Shown here: one piece after another, positions 17,966 to 27,920 of the stretch
Layout: every line of letters begins with the position of its first letter
How positions within the stretch are numbered: position 1 is the stretch's first letter
Notes under the pieces: generated by a model
Told to the model about the DNA's origin: nothing
What the model saw: only the letters and a program-made list of their open reading frames with translations
The model's database searches: none
Translations under genes and position numbers: made by a program
Origin: Alsobacter ponti
GTDB taxonomy: Bacteria; Pseudomonadota; Alphaproteobacteria; Rhizobiales; Beijerinckiaceae
Length of the DNA stretch: 64,000 nucleotides
Assembly: GCF_024294805.1 (NCBI RefSeq)
Contig: NZ_JANCLU010000007.1
Coordinates: forward strand, 1-64,000
Direction: 5' to 3'

Positions 17966-19522
17966 ATGGGGCCGTCGCTCCTGGCCCGTTCCGCCCTGGT
18001 GGTGGGCGCGTGCGCCGCCCTGTCGCGCGTGCTCGGCTTCGCGCGCGACGTGCTGCTCGCCGCCGTCCTCGGGGCCGGCCCGGCGGCCGACGCTTTCGTG
18101 GTCGCCTTCCGCCTGCCCGGCCTGTTCCGGCGCGTCCTCGGCGAGGGCGCGCTGAACGGCGGCCTCGTGCCGGTGGAGAACCGGCTGCGCCGGGAGGAGG
18201 GCGACGAGCGGGCGCGCCGTTTCGCCGGCGAGGCGCTGGCCGGCGTGGGGCTCGCCATGCTCGGCGTCGTCGCCCTCGCCGAGCTGGCCGCGCCCCTGCT
18301 CGTGCTGGCGCTGGCCGCCGGCTACGCGGACGACCCCACCCGGTTCGGGCTGGCCGTCGACTACACCCGCCTGATGCTGCCGCTGGTTGGCGCGTCGATG
18401 CTCACCGCAACCGCCGGGGCGCTGCTCAACGCGCGCGGCCGCGTGCTCGCCGCCGCCCTTGCGCCCGTCGCGGTCAATCTCGTGCTGGTCGCCGTGCTGC
18501 TGGCGTTGCGCGCCAGCGACGCCGCGCCGGAACGGCTCGGCTTGTGGCTGGCGGCCGCCACGACACTGGCCGGGATTGTCCACCTCGCGGCGCTCGCCGC
18601 CGCCATTCGCACCATGCCGGACCGTCCGCTCTGGAGCCGGCCGCGCTGGTCGCCGGAGCTGCGCCGCGCGCTCGCGATCGGCGCGCCGGGCCTGCTGACG
18701 ATGGCGGCCGGCCAGCTCGCCATCGTGGTGGCGACGCAAATCGCCTCGCGGACGGACGCCGCCGTGGCGCGGCTCTATTACGCCGACCGGCTCTACCAGC
18801 TTCCGCTCGGCTTCGTCGCGGCGGGGGCGGGCGTCGTGCTCCTGCCCGAAATGGTGCGGCTGTGGGCGTCGGGCGGCGGCGCGGCGGTGGCGGGCGCGGT
18901 CAACCGCTCGCTCGCCTGGACGCTGCTGCTGGTGTTGCCGGCGGCCGTGGCGCTCGCCACGCTGGCGCAGCCGATCGTCTCGGTGCTGTTCGAGCGCGGC
19001 GAATTCGGCCGGGAGGACGCCGTGGCGACGGCGCAAGCGCTGGCGGCGCTCGCCCCGGGCCTGCCACTCGCCGCCGTGGTGCGCGTGCTCGCCCAGCCCT
19101 TCCTGGCCCGGGAGTCGGTGCGCGCGCCGCTCGCCGCCGCGCTGGCCGGGGTGGCCGCCACCGCCGCCGCCGCGACGGCGCTCGCGCCGGCATGGGACGT
19201 CGCCGGCATCGCCGCCGGCGTCACCGTCGGCGCGGCCGTGCATGCCGCCCTGCTGGCGGCGGCGGCATGGTCGGCCGGCTGGCTGCGGCCTGACCGGGCC
19301 ACCGCCTCGCGCGTGCTGCGCATGGCGGCGTGCAGCGTCCTGATGGGCGCCGCCGTCGCGGCGGCGGCGGCGGGCGCGGCGCCGGCGCTGTCGCCGGACG
19401 GCGGCTCGATGGGACGGGTGGCGGCGCTGCTGGCGCTGTGCGCCGGCGGAGCGGCGCTCTACGGCGCGCTGGCGCTCGCCAGCGGGGCGGCTTCGCTGCG
19501 CGACCTGCGCGGCGAGTCCTGA
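17966..19522 (+). CDS. murJ: Lipid II flippase MurJ
   Basis: MurJ moves lipid II across the inner membrane for peptidoglycan synthesis. The 518-residue polytopic protein has the MurJ/MviN start ([21 protein letters not shown]), the [20 protein letters not shown] segment with the conserved basic/acidic residues of helix 2, and about 14 hydrophobic segments. Length is normal. It is followed by trpS, 68 bases downstream on the same strand. Confidence 0.93.
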   Translation: MGPSLLARSALVVGACAALSRVLGFARDVLLAAVLGAGPAADAFVVAFRLPGLFRRVLGEGALNGGLVPVENRLRREEGDERARRFAGEALAGVGLAMLGVVALAELAAPLLVLALAAGYADDPTRFGLAVDYTRLMLPLVGASMLTATAGALLNARGRVLAAALAPVAVNLVLVAVLLALRASDAAPERLGLWLAAATTLAGIVHLAALAAAIRTMPDRPLWSRPRWSPELRRALAIGAPGLLTMAAGQLAIVVATQIASRTDAAVARLYYADRLYQLPLGFVAAGAGVVLLPEMVRLWASGGGAAVAGAVNRSLAWTLLLVLPAAVALATLAQPIVSVLFERGEFGREDAVATAQALAALAPGLPLAAVVRVLAQPFLARESVRAPLAAALAGVAATAAAATALAPAWDVAGIAAGVTVGAAVHAALLAAAAWSAGWLRPDRATASRVLRMAACSVLMGAAVAAAAAGAAPALSPDGGSMGRVAALLALCAGGAALYGALALASGAASLRDLRGES

Positions 19523-19590
19523 GCCGGGCGGGCCTTGCGCGCCGGCCGCGCGCTTGCCATAACGCGCCTCCCTTGAGGAGATCGACTGCG

Positions 19591-20625
19591 ATGACCGCCT
19601 TCCACCAGCGTGTCTTTTCCGGCGTGCAGCCCACCGGCAACCTGCACCTCGGCAATTATCTCGGCGCAATCCGGCGCTTCGTGGCGCTGCAGGATCACTA
19701 CGAGTGCATCTACTGCGTCGTCGATATGCATGCGATCACCATCTGGCAGGACCCGGCCGAGCTTACCCGCAGCATCCGCGAGGTGACCGCCGCCTTCATC
19801 GCCAGCGGCATCGACCCGAAGCGGCACATCGTCTTCAACCAGAGCCAGGTCCACGAGCACGCGGAGCTCGCCTGGGTGTTCAACTGCGTCGCGCGTATCG
19901 GCTGGATGAACCGGATGACGCAGTTCAAGGAGAAGGCGGGCAAGGACCGCGAGAACGCGTCGCTGGGCCTCTACGCCTATCCCTCGCTGATGGCCGCCGA
20001 CATCCTCGTCTACCGGGCGACGCACGTGCCGGTGGGCGAGGACCAGAAGCAGCACCTCGAGCTGGCCCGCGACATCGCGCAGAAGTTCAACAACGACTAC
20101 GGCCCCAGCATCGCGGCGCACGGCCACGGCGAAGGCTTCTTCCCGCTGCCGGAGCCGCTGATCCAGGGGCCGGCGCCGCGCGTCATGAGCCTGCGCGACG
20201 GCACCAAGAAGATGTCGAAGTCGGACCCGTCCGACTATTCGCGCCTGACCTTCGCCGACGACGCCGACACCATCGCCCAGAAGATCCGCAAGGCGAAGAC
20301 CGACCCCGAGCCGCTGCCGACCGAGGTCGAGGGCCTCGCCGGCCGGCCGGAGGCCGAGAACCTCGTGGTGATCTACGCCGCGCTCGCCGACACCACCCGC
20401 GAGAAGGTGCTGGCGGAGTTCGGCGGGGCGCAGTTCTCGTCGTTCAAGGGCGCGCTGGCCGACCTCGCGGTCTCCCGGCTCGGCCCGATCGGCGCCGAGA
20501 TGAAGCGCCTGCAGGGCGACCCGGCCTATATCGACGGCGTGCTGCGCGACGGCGCCGACCGGGCGCGCGCCATCGCCGCCCCGGTGATGACCGCCGTGAA
20601 GGACATCGTCGGCTTCGTGCGCTGA
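19591..20625 (+). CDS. trpS: Tryptophanyl-tRNA synthetase
   Basis: TrpS charges tRNA-Trp with tryptophan. The 344-residue class I synthetase has the HIGH-equivalent [13 protein letters not shown] near residue 15 and the KMSKS loop. The tryptophan-pocket segment [19 protein letters not shown] is present. The ATG is preceded by TTGAGGAG as ribosome binding site. The murJ-trpS-usp-nfu order is typical of Rhizobiales. Confidence 0.96.
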   Translation: MTAFHQRVFSGVQPTGNLHLGNYLGAIRRFVALQDHYECIYCVVDMHAITIWQDPAELTRSIREVTAAFIASGIDPKRHIVFNQSQVHEHAELAWVFNCVARIGWMNRMTQFKEKAGKDRENASLGLYAYPSLMAADILVYRATHVPVGEDQKQHLELARDIAQKFNNDYGPSIAAHGHGEGFFPLPEPLIQGPAPRVMSLRDGTKKMSKSDPSDYSRLTFADDADTIAQKIRKAKTDPEPLPTEVEGLAGRPEAENLVVIYAALADTTREKVLAEFGGAQFSSFKGALADLAVSRLGPIGAEMKRLQGDPAYIDGVLRDGADRARAIAAPVMTAVKDIVGFVR

Positions 20626-20748
20626 GACCACGACGGCCGGGGCGGCGACGCCCCGGCTTGCCCGCGCCCGGCCGCGCTGTCAGCATGGCGGGGCGGGCCG
20701 CGCGCGGGGGCGAGGCCGGCCCGCGCTCACGAGGCCGGAGATGCGGCG

Positions 20749-21243
20749 ATGACCGGCAAGCCGAGGCGATCCTACGAAACGGGGCATCGCCCCAAGTTCC
20801 TCGTCGTCGTCGACGAGACCCCCGAATGCGACAAGGCGCTGTACTTCGCGGCGCGCCGCGCCGGCCGCGTCGGCGCGGACCTGCTGATGCTGTGGGTGAT
20901 CAGCCCGCCCGACTACCAGCACTGGCTCGGCGTCGGCGAGCTGATGAAGGCCGAGGCGGAGGCCGAGGCCAACGCGCACCTGGAGAAGGCGGCGCGCCGC
21001 GCCCGGGACGTGGCGGCCATCGAGCCGCAGCGCGCCATCCGCACCGGCCCGCGCGCCGAGGAAATCGTCCGGCTGATCGAGGAAGACGAGGACATCTCCC
21101 TGCTCGTGCTCGCGGCGGGGTCGGGCAGCGAGGGCCCGGGGCCGCTGGTCTCCTACACGATGAAGGTGGCGGCCTCCTTCCCGGTGCCCATCGCCATCGT
21201 CCCCGGCCAGCTCGGCGACCGCGAGATCGACGCGCTGGCGTGA
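20749..21243 (+). CDS. Universal stress protein family (UspA fold)
   Basis: The 164-residue protein has the Usp alpha/beta fold: KFLVVVDETPECDKALYFAARRA at the start and LLVLAAGSGSEGPGPLVSYT near residue 120, followed by PVPIAIVPG. The loop resembles the GxxGxxG(S/T) nucleotide-binding pattern only partly (GSGSEGPGP). Members protect cells during stress; the ligand here is unknown. It lies between trpS and nfu on the same strand, as in many Rhizobiales. Confidence 0.88.
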   Translation: MTGKPRRSYETGHRPKFLVVVDETPECDKALYFAARRAGRVGADLLMLWVISPPDYQHWLGVGELMKAEAEAEANAHLEKAARRARDVAAIEPQRAIRTGPRAEEIVRLIEEDEDISLLVLAAGSGSEGPGPLVSYTMKVAASFPVPIAIVPGQLGDREIDALA

Positions 21244-21369
21244 GCTGCGCCTTGCGTGGCGCGGAGACTTGATTCGCGCCGCGCGCGGCCCAATTTCCAG
21301 AAGAATGTGCTAGAACGCACGCATTGCATCCAACCGCCGGCCTTGAACCGGACGCGTGAGGAGATCCCG

Positions 21370-21933
21370 ATGTTCATCCAGACCGAAGCCACTCCGAACC
21401 CCGCGACGCTGAAGTTCCTGCCCGGACGCGGCGTCATGAGCGACGGCACCCTCGACATCCGCGACTCGCGGGCGGGCGAACGCTCGCCGCTGGCGCGCCG
21501 TCTGTTCGCCATCCCGGGCGTGACGGCGGTGTTCTTCGGCTCCGATTTCGTGACCGTGACCAAGGGCGAGGGCGAGTGGCAACACCTCAAGCCCGCCATT
21601 CTCGGCGCGATCATGGAGCATTTCCTCTCCGGCGAGCCGCTGCTCGACGGCGAGTCGCACGCCGACGAGGACGAGGCGGACGGCGAGTTCTTCGACGAGA
21701 AGGACGCGCCGACGGTGGCCACAATCAAGGAGCTGCTGGAAAGCCGCGTGCGCCCTGCCGTGGCCGGCGACGGCGGCGATATCACCTTCCGCGGCTTCCG
21801 CGACGGCGTCGTCTACCTGGCCATGAAGGGCTCGTGCTCAGGCTGCCCGTCCTCCACGGCGACGCTGAAGCACGGGATCCAGAACCTGCTGCGCCATTTC
21901 CTCCCCGACGTGCGGGAAGTCCAGGCCATCTGA
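21370..21933 (+). CDS. Fe-S scaffold protein, Nfu/NifU C-terminal type
   Basis: The 187-residue protein has the Nfu N-terminal domain (MFIQTEATPNPATLKFLPG) and the NifU C-terminal domain with the cluster-binding CxxC in GSCSGCPSS. It delivers Fe-S clusters to target proteins. Residues about 90-115 form an acidic linker (DEDEADGEFFDE). A TGCTAGAAC element lies 54 bases upstream of the ATG. Confidence 0.93.
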   Translation: MFIQTEATPNPATLKFLPGRGVMSDGTLDIRDSRAGERSPLARRLFAIPGVTAVFFGSDFVTVTKGEGEWQHLKPAILGAIMEHFLSGEPLLDGESHADEDEADGEFFDEKDAPTVATIKELLESRVRPAVAGDGGDITFRGFRDGVVYLAMKGSCSGCPSSTATLKHGIQNLLRHFLPDVREVQAI

Positions 21934-22023
21934 CCCCTTCCGCGCCGTCGGTTTCCGCCGGTTTTCGCCGCGCGCGCCGGACTGGCGCGACCGCGGCCGT
22001 GTTCCCATTCGAAAGACTTCGCC

Positions 22024-22641
22024 ATGAACGCCGTCACACCTTCCAACCCGCGCGCGCCCCTGTCGGACGAGGCGCTGCGCCAGCTGTTCCTCGACGCCCG
22101 CACGCACAATGCGTGGCTCGACCGCGACGTCCCGGACGAGCTGCTGCATCGCCTCGCCGACCTGATGAAGCTCGGCCCAACGGCCGCCAATTCCTGCCCG
22201 GCGCGCATCGTGTTCGTGCGCTCGCCGGAGGCCAAGGCCAAGCTCGGCCCGCTGATGAGCGAGGGCAACCGCGCCAAGACGCTGGCCGCGCCGGTCAACG
22301 CCATCGTCGGCTACGATTTGCGCTTCTACGAGAAGATGGGCGAGCTTTTCCCGCACAACCCGGGCGCGCGCGGCTGGTTCGAGGGCAAGCCCGCCGCGAT
22401 CGAGGAGAACGGCCTGCGCAACTCGTCGCTGCAGGGCGCGTACATGATCCTGGCGGCCCGCGCGCTGGGGCTCGACTGCGGCCCGATGGGCGGCTTCGAC
22501 CGCGCCGGCATCGACGCGGCCTTCTTCCCGTCGGGAACAATCCGGTCGAATTTCGTGTGCAATCTCGGCTATGGTGACCCGGCCGGCCTGCGTCCCCGCC
22601 TGCCGCGCCTCGATTTCGAGGATTTCTGCAGCATCGTGTGA
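22024..22641 (+). CDS. Nitroreductase-family flavoprotein, RutE-like (malonic semialdehyde reductase type)
   Basis: The 205-residue protein matches the RutE/HadB subgroup of nitroreductases. It opens [20 protein letters not shown] and has [37 protein letters not shown] and [11 protein letters not shown], all FMN-contacting or family-specific segments. RutE reduces malonic semialdehyde to 3-hydroxypropionate in pyrimidine breakdown. No other rut gene is nearby, so the physiological substrate is uncertain. A small perfect hairpin (22642-22657) follows the stop without a T-run. Confidence 0.82.
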   Translation: MNAVTPSNPRAPLSDEALRQLFLDARTHNAWLDRDVPDELLHRLADLMKLGPTAANSCPARIVFVRSPEAKAKLGPLMSEGNRAKTLAAPVNAIVGYDLRFYEKMGELFPHNPGARGWFEGKPAAIEENGLRNSSLQGAYMILAARALGLDCGPMGGFDRAGIDAAFFPSGTIRSNFVCNLGYGDPAGLRPRLPRLDFEDFCSIV

Positions 22642-22669
22642 GGCGGGTCCTCCCGCCGGGAGACCCCGA

Positions 22670-23368
22670 GTGCGCCTGCTCGCCATCGACACCGCGCTGG
22701 AAGCGTGCTCCGCCTGCGTCGTCGAGGCGCGGGAGGGCCACGCCGTCGAGGTGCTGGCGCAGGAAAGCCTGCCGATGACGCGCGGCCACGCCGAGGCGCT
22801 TGTGCCGCTGCTCGACCGGGTGGTGGGCGCGACGGAGGGCGGGTTCGAGCGGCTTGGCCGCGTCGCCGTCACCGTCGGGCCGGGCAGCTTCACCGGATTG
22901 CGGGTCGGCATCGCGTCGGCCCGCGCCGTCTCGCTGGCCCGCGACATCCCGGCGGTGGGCGTCACCACGCTCGCCGCCTTCGCCGCCCCGGCGATCGCCC
23001 GGGGAGGAAGCTCCATCGTGGCGGTGGCCATCGACGCGCGCCACGGCTCCATCTACTTCCAGGCGTTCACGGCGGAAGGGCGCACGATCGCCTCGCCGCG
23101 CATCGTCGGCCTTCGCGACGCCGCGCGGCAGCTCGGCTCCGGCCCCGTGCGCGTCATCGGCGGCGGCGCGGAGCTGCTGGCCGCCGAGGCGCGCGCCCTC
23201 GGCCTCGACGCGCAGGTCGAGGACGCCACGCCCGCGCCCGACATCGTCTGGGTGGCGCGCCTCGGCGTCTCGGCCTCGCCCGAGCAGGCGCTTCCCAAGC
23301 CGTTCTACCTGCGGCCGCCCGACGCCAAGCCGCAGGACCACGTCCACATTCCGCGCCGAGCCTCCTGA
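22670..23368 (+). CDS. tsaB: tRNA threonylcarbamoyladenosine biosynthesis protein TsaB
   Basis: TsaB is the non-catalytic partner of TsaD in making t6A on ANN-decoding tRNAs. The 232-residue ASKHA-fold protein starts at GTG with RLLAIDTALEACSACVVE and has the diagnostic VGPGSFTGLRVGIASARAVS. The GTG start is preceded by CGGGAGA; an open in-frame extension overlaps the nitroreductase and lacks similarity. It is followed by rimI, the standard order. Confidence 0.93.
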   Translation: MRLLAIDTALEACSACVVEAREGHAVEVLAQESLPMTRGHAEALVPLLDRVVGATEGGFERLGRVAVTVGPGSFTGLRVGIASARAVSLARDIPAVGVTTLAAFAAPAIARGGSSIVAVAIDARHGSIYFQAFTAEGRTIASPRIVGLRDAARQLGSGPVRVIGGGAELLAAEARALGLDAQVEDATPAPDIVWVARLGVSASPEQALPKPFYLRPPDAKPQDHVHIPRRAS

Positions 23369-23405
23369 CCACCCTCACCAGCCCCGAGCCCGACCGAGCC
23401 CGAAG

Positions 23406-23882
23406 ATGTGGCCCCGCCTGTTTCCCTCCCGGCCCCCTTCGGTGCGCCCGCTGGGCGGCGGCGACGCGTCCCGCGTGGCGGCCATCCACGCCCAAGGGTT
23501 CGCGCACGCCTGGAGCGCGGCCGAGCTCGAGGCCATGCTCCTCGACCCCGCCGTGGTGGCGCAGGGCATCGGCGCCGGCCAGGCGCTGGACGGCTTCGTG
23601 CTGTCGCGCCGCGCCGCCGACGAAGCGGAGATCCTGACCGTCGCCGTGACAAAGAGCGCACGGGGGCGCGGGCTGGCGGGCGAGCTGCTGCGCCACCATC
23701 TCGGCCGGCTCGCCACGCTGGGCGTGCGCGCCCTGTTCCTCGAGGTCGACGAGGGCAACGCCCCGGCGCGCCGCCTCTACGACCGGCTCGGCTTCGCCGA
23801 GGTCGGTCGCCGCGCCGCCTATTACCGCAAACCGGACGGCGGCGCGGCGACCGCCCTGGTGCTGCGCCGGGACGTGCCGTGA
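23406..23882 (+). CDS. rimI: Ribosomal protein S18 alanine N-acetyltransferase RimI (GNAT)
   Basis: The 158-residue GNAT acetyltransferase has motif A (LTVAVTKSARGRGLAGELL) binding acetyl-CoA and the C-terminal LEVDEGNAPARRLYDRLGF motif typical of RimI. It acetylates the N-terminus of S18 in E. coli; other alanine N-termini are possible targets. It follows tsaB by 37 bases. In many Rhizobiales a fur/mur gene lies between rimI and plsC; here plsC follows within 16 bases. Confidence 0.88.
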   Translation: MWPRLFPSRPPSVRPLGGGDASRVAAIHAQGFAHAWSAAELEAMLLDPAVVAQGIGAGQALDGFVLSRRAADEAEILTVAVTKSARGRGLAGELLRHHLGRLATLGVRALFLEVDEGNAPARRLYDRLGFAEVGRRAAYYRKPDGGAATALVLRRDVP

Positions 23883-23898
23883 CAATGGGCCGACCGTG

Positions 23899-24699
23899 AT
23901 GGCCCGGCTGCGGATCGCCCTGTTCCTGCTGGCGCTGGTTCCCGCCACGCTGGCCCTGCTGCCGCTCCAGGCGCTTGCCGTGCGCTTCGGCTGGCGGATC
24001 GGCCAGCGCATCCCGATGCTGTTCCACCGCCTCGTCTGCCGTCTGCTCGGCGTGCGCATCGCGCAACACGGCGAGCCATCGCCGGACCGGCCGCTGCTGA
24101 TCGTCGCCAACCACCTGAGCTGGCTCGACATTTCCGTCATCAGCACGCTCGCGCCGCTGTCCTTCGTGGCGAAGTCGGAGGTGGCGAGCTGGCCGCTGTT
24201 CGGGCTGTTCGCCAGGCTGCAGCGCTCGGTGTTCATCGACCGCACGCGGCGCAAGGGTGCGGCCGAGGCCAATCGCGAGATCGCCGAGCGCCTCGCCGGC
24301 GGCGACGCCATCGTGCTGTTCGCCGAGGGCACCACCAGCGACGGCAACCGCGTGCTCGCATTCCGCTCGGCCGTGGTCGGCGCGGCCCGCGACGCCATCT
24401 CGGAGGCCGGCCACACCGGTCACGTCATCGTGCAGCCTCTGACGGTCGCGTATCCGAGGCGCGGCGGCCTACCGGTGTCGCGCTGCCAGCGGCCGTCCAT
24501 CGCCTGGCACGGCGACATGGAGCTGCTGCCGCATCTGGCGGCGATGATCGCCGGGCCGCCGCTCGACGCCGTGGTCGCCTGGGGCCGGCCGATCGCCTTC
24601 GACGCCGGCTCCGACCGCAAGAGCGTGACGCGCCGCGTCGAACACGAGGTGCGCGCCACCTATGCGCGCATTGCGACCGGCCGCGAACCGCAGGTCTGA
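23899..24699 (+). CDS. plsC: 1-acyl-sn-glycerol-3-phosphate acyltransferase (PlsC family)
   Basis: The 266-residue membrane-associated acyltransferase has an N-terminal hydrophobic helix (IALFLLALVPATLALLPL). Motif I is NHLSWLD (H-x4-D) near residue 72, and motif III is LFAEGTTSDG. It is likely to transfer an acyl group to lysophosphatidic acid in phospholipid synthesis; related enzymes acylate ornithine lipids, so the acceptor is not certain. A GTG directly before the chosen ATG is an alternative start. Confidence 0.88.
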   Translation: MARLRIALFLLALVPATLALLPLQALAVRFGWRIGQRIPMLFHRLVCRLLGVRIAQHGEPSPDRPLLIVANHLSWLDISVISTLAPLSFVAKSEVASWPLFGLFARLQRSVFIDRTRRKGAAEANREIAERLAGGDAIVLFAEGTTSDGNRVLAFRSAVVGAARDAISEAGHTGHVIVQPLTVAYPRRGGLPVSRCQRPSIAWHGDMELLPHLAAMIAGPPLDAVVAWGRPIAFDAGSDRKSVTRRVEHEVRATYARIATGREPQV

Positions 24700-24822
24700 G
24701 CCCGGCCCCGCCGTGCTTTCCTGTTCTCTTGCGGCCCGGAAGCGTCTAAACAGCGGGGCGGGAACAGGGCCGGCGCGCGCGGCGCGCGGCGATTCGACAG
24801 GGCGCGACGCGCCGAGTGGACC

Positions 24823-26220
24823 ATGAGCGGCGAACGCAAGACGGTATTCGTCAAATCCTACGGCTGCCAGATGAACGCCTATGACGCGCAGCGCATGGCC
24901 GACGCGCTGGCGCCCGCAGGCTATGACGAAGCCGCCGCGATGGAAGACGCCGACCTGGTGGTGCTCAACACCTGCCATATCCGCGAGAAGGCCGCCGAGA
25001 AGGTCTACTCGGAGCTGGGCCGCGTGCGCGAGCTGCGCAAGGAGCGCGCGCTTCGGGGCCTCGATACCGGCATCGTGGTGGCCGGCTGCGTGGCGCAGGC
25101 CGAGGGCGCGGAGATCCTGCGCCGGGCGCGCGGCGTCGATCTCGTGGTCGGCCCGCAGAGCTATCACCGCCTGCCCGAACTGCTCGAGCAGGCGCGAAGC
25201 CGGCCGGGCGTGGTCGACACCGACTTCCCAGCCGAGAGCAAGTTCGACGCGCTGCCCGCCGCCAGCCGCGATCGCACCCGGGCCCGTGGCGTCAGCGCCT
25301 TCGTGACGGTGCAGGAAGGCTGCGACAAGTTCTGCACCTTCTGCGTTGTGCCCTACACGCGAGGCGCGGAGACCTCGCGGCCGGCTTCCGCCATCCTCGC
25401 CGAAGTGCGCCGGCTGGCCGAAGCCGGGGTGCGCGAGGTGACGCTGCTGGGACAGAACGTCAATGCCTACCACGGCGAGGGAACCGACGGCGGCGACTGG
25501 TCGCTCGCCCGGCTGATTCGCGCGGTCGCCGCGACGCCCGGCATCGCGCGCGTCCGCTACACGACCAGCCACCCGCTGGACATGGCCGGGCCGAACGGCG
25601 ACTGGGAGCTCGTGGCCGCCCATCGCGACGTTCCGGAGCTGATGCCGTTCCTGCACCTGCCGGTCCAGTCGGGGTCCGACCGCATCCTGGCCGCCATGAA
25701 CCGCCGGCACACGCGCGACGATTACCGCCGGATCGTGGAGCGGGTGCGCGAGGCGCGGCCCGACGTCGCGCTCTCGTCGGACTTCATCGTCGGCTTCCCG
25801 GGCGAGAGCGACGGCGATTTCGACGACACGATGCGGCTGGTCGAGGAAATCGGCTTCGCCTCCGCCTACTCCTTCAAGTACAGCGAGCGGCCGGGCACCC
25901 CGGCGGCGGAGATGGACGCCAAAATCCCGGAAGCGGTGAAGACCGAGCGCCTGGCCGCCTTGCAGGCGCTGATCGAGCGCCAGTTCCAAGACTTCAACGC
26001 GGCGACGGTGGGGCGCACGGTGGACGTGCTCGTGGAAAAGCCGGGCCGCCACCCCGGGCAGGTCTCGGGCAAGTCGCCCTGGCTGCAGGCGGTGGCGCTG
26101 GAGGCCGGCGACGCGCGCTTCGGCGACATCGTCAGCGTCAGGATCACGGGGACAGGCGGGCACAGCCTGCTCGGCGAGCGCGAAGCGGCCTTGCGCGAAC
26201 GCCGCGCTCTGACAGGATGA
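24823..26220 (+). CDS. miaB: tRNA-2-methylthio-N6-isopentenyladenosine methylthiotransferase MiaB
   Basis: MiaB is a radical-SAM enzyme with two 4Fe-4S clusters that thiomethylates A37 of tRNAs. The 465-residue protein has the N-terminal cluster cysteines in [22 protein letters not shown] and [10 protein letters not shown]. The radical-SAM motif is CDKFCTFC and the C-terminus is a TRAM domain. The acceptor loop LLGQNVNAY and the [10 protein letters not shown] segment are intact. It starts the miaB-phoH-ybeY-corC-lnt run. Confidence 0.96.
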   Translation: MSGERKTVFVKSYGCQMNAYDAQRMADALAPAGYDEAAAMEDADLVVLNTCHIREKAAEKVYSELGRVRELRKERALRGLDTGIVVAGCVAQAEGAEILRRARGVDLVVGPQSYHRLPELLEQARSRPGVVDTDFPAESKFDALPAASRDRTRARGVSAFVTVQEGCDKFCTFCVVPYTRGAETSRPASAILAEVRRLAEAGVREVTLLGQNVNAYHGEGTDGGDWSLARLIRAVAATPGIARVRYTTSHPLDMAGPNGDWELVAAHRDVPELMPFLHLPVQSGSDRILAAMNRRHTRDDYRRIVERVREARPDVALSSDFIVGFPGESDGDFDDTMRLVEEIGFASAYSFKYSERPGTPAAEMDAKIPEAVKTERLAALQALIERQFQDFNAATVGRTVDVLVEKPGRHPGQVSGKSPWLQAVALEAGDARFGDIVSVRITGTGGHSLLGEREAALRERRALTG

Positions 26221-26266
26221 GTTGGCAGGTCGCCCGGCCGGGCGGACCGACGAGGGAGAGGCTCCA

Positions 26267-27310
26267 TTGAGACCAGAAGGGCTGAGCCGTTTCACGAGAC
26301 AGTCATCCCAGCAGGGAGTGGCGGAGCAGGCTGAAATCAAGCTCACCTTCGAGGACAACCGCCTCGCCAGCCTCGTCTTCGGGCAATACGACCAGAACAT
26401 CGCGCATCTGGAGCGCCGGCTGAACGTGGTCGCCAACGCCAACGGCAACCACGTGATCCTCAAGGGCGCGCCGGAGCGCACGGACCAGGCCCGCAAGGTG
26501 CTGGAAAAGCTTTATCTGCGCGTCCAGGCTAACGAGACGCTGACGCCCGGCGACGTCGACGGGGTGATCCAGGAGACGGCCATGCAGGGAACCCTGTTCC
26601 CGGTCGCCGAGGGAGGCGGGGCCTCGTCCTCGTTTCAGGAAATCGGCACGCGCAAGAAGCGCGTGCGCGCCCGCAACGCCGCCCAGCACGCCTATCTCGG
26701 CCTGCTCAAGAGCCGGGAGCTGGTGTTCGCCGAGGGACCGGCCGGCACCGGCAAGACCTGGCTGGCGGTCGGCCACGCCGTTCAGCTGCTGGAGCAGGGC
26801 GCGGTGGAGCGGCTTGTGCTGTCGCGCCCGGCCGTCGAGGCGGGCGAACGGCTCGGCTTCCTGCCCGGCGACATGAAGGAGAAGGTCGATCCCTATCTGC
26901 GGCCGATCTACGACGCGCTGTACGACTTCATGGAGGCGCGGCACGTCGAGCGCGGGCTGCAGACCGGGATGATCGAGATCGCGCCGCTCGCCTTCATGCG
27001 CGGGCGCACGCTGACCAACGCCGTCGTGCTGCTCGACGAGGCGCAGAACACCACGACCATGCAGATGAAGATGTTCCTCACCCGTCTCGGCGAGGGCTCG
27101 CGCATGATCGTGACGGGCGACCCGACGCAGATCGACCTGCCGCCGGGCCAGAAATCCGGGCTCATCGAGGCGGTGCGCATCCTCGACGGGGTGGAGGGAA
27201 TCGGCCGCGTCACCTTCGCCGACGCCGACGTGGTGCGCCACGACCTGGTGCGCCGCATCGTCACCGCCTACGAGGACGATTTGCGCGCCAGCCTCGAACC
27301 GAGGACGTGA
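26267..27310 (+). CDS. phoH: PhoH-like ATPase
   Basis: The 347-residue ATPase has an N-terminal KH-like region (IAHLERRLNVVANANGNHVI), the Walker A motif GPAGTGKTWLA, Walker B VLLDEAQNTT and VTGDPTQIDLPPG. It is the PhoH1 class that sits next to YbeY and is linked to RNA metabolism. I place the start at the TTG at 26267 because GAGGGAGAGG lies 5 bases before it and the resulting length (about 347) fits the family. There is no ATG before residue 100. Confidence 0.9.
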   Translation: MRPEGLSRFTRQSSQQGVAEQAEIKLTFEDNRLASLVFGQYDQNIAHLERRLNVVANANGNHVILKGAPERTDQARKVLEKLYLRVQANETLTPGDVDGVIQETAMQGTLFPVAEGGGASSSFQEIGTRKKRVRARNAAQHAYLGLLKSRELVFAEGPAGTGKTWLAVGHAVQLLEQGAVERLVLSRPAVEAGERLGFLPGDMKEKVDPYLRPIYDALYDFMEARHVERGLQTGMIEIAPLAFMRGRTLTNAVVLLDEAQNTTTMQMKMFLTRLGEGSRMIVTGDPTQIDLPPGQKSGLIEAVRILDGVEGIGRVTFADADVVRHDLVRRIVTAYEDDLRASLEPRT

Positions 27311-27317
27311 GGGCGAC

Positions 27318-27845
27318 GTGACACGCAGGAGCGCGGCCGCGCCCGCCATTCCGGTCCCCGACGTCGAGGCCGAAAGCCCGCTCTGGGACCGCCTGCCCGA
27401 CGCCGAATCGCTCGCCGCCCGCGCGCTGGAGGCGGCGACGCGCACCGCGGGCGCGCGGCTGGCGGCGGGGGCCCAGGTCTCCGTGATGCTGACCGATGAC
27501 GCCCGCATGCGCGAGATCAACCGGCAATGGCGGGGCCAGGACAAGCCGACCAACGTGCTCTCCTTCCCGGCCGTCCAGCCGGGCGCGCTGACATCCGCGC
27601 CCTTTCTCGGCGACATCGCCATCGCCTTCGAGACCGTCGCCCGGGAGGCGGAAGAGGAAGGCAAGTCGCTCGCCGACCACTACACCCACCTCGTCGTCCA
27701 CGGCTTCCTGCACCTGCTCGGCCACGACCACGAGACGGAAGCCGAAGCCGAGGCGATGGAGGAGCTGGAGCGCCGCGCGCTCGCGTCGCTCGGCATCGCC
27801 GACCCCTACGCGGAGGAGACCGGCTCCGGACGGCTTGCGTCCTGA
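27318..27845 (+). CDS. ybeY: Endoribonuclease / rRNA maturation factor YbeY
   Basis: YbeY is a zinc enzyme that processes 16S rRNA 3' ends and helps ribosome quality control. The 175-residue protein has the signature HGFLHLLGHDHE with the three zinc histidines, and QDKPTNVLSFP. It starts at GTG 7 bases after phoH. The N-terminal Ala/Pro-rich 18 residues are not conserved. The phoH-ybeY-corC order is conserved widely. Confidence 0.95.
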   Translation: MTRRSAAAPAIPVPDVEAESPLWDRLPDAESLAARALEAATRTAGARLAAGAQVSVMLTDDARMREINRQWRGQDKPTNVLSFPAVQPGALTSAPFLGDIAIAFETVAREAEEEGKSLADHYTHLVVHGFLHLLGHDHETEAEAEAMEELERRALASLGIADPYAEETGSGRLAS

Positions 27846-27920
27846 ACCTCGAATTCCGATGATTGCAACATGAAGCCGGCGCAGGCTCGCCATCGCGCCC
27901 GGCAGGATCAACCACCCGCA

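Noticed and set aside
22642-22657. Terminator after the nitroreductase gene
   Set aside because: The hairpin is perfect but has no T-run and overlaps the tsaB leader; it may be fortuitous in GC-rich DNA.
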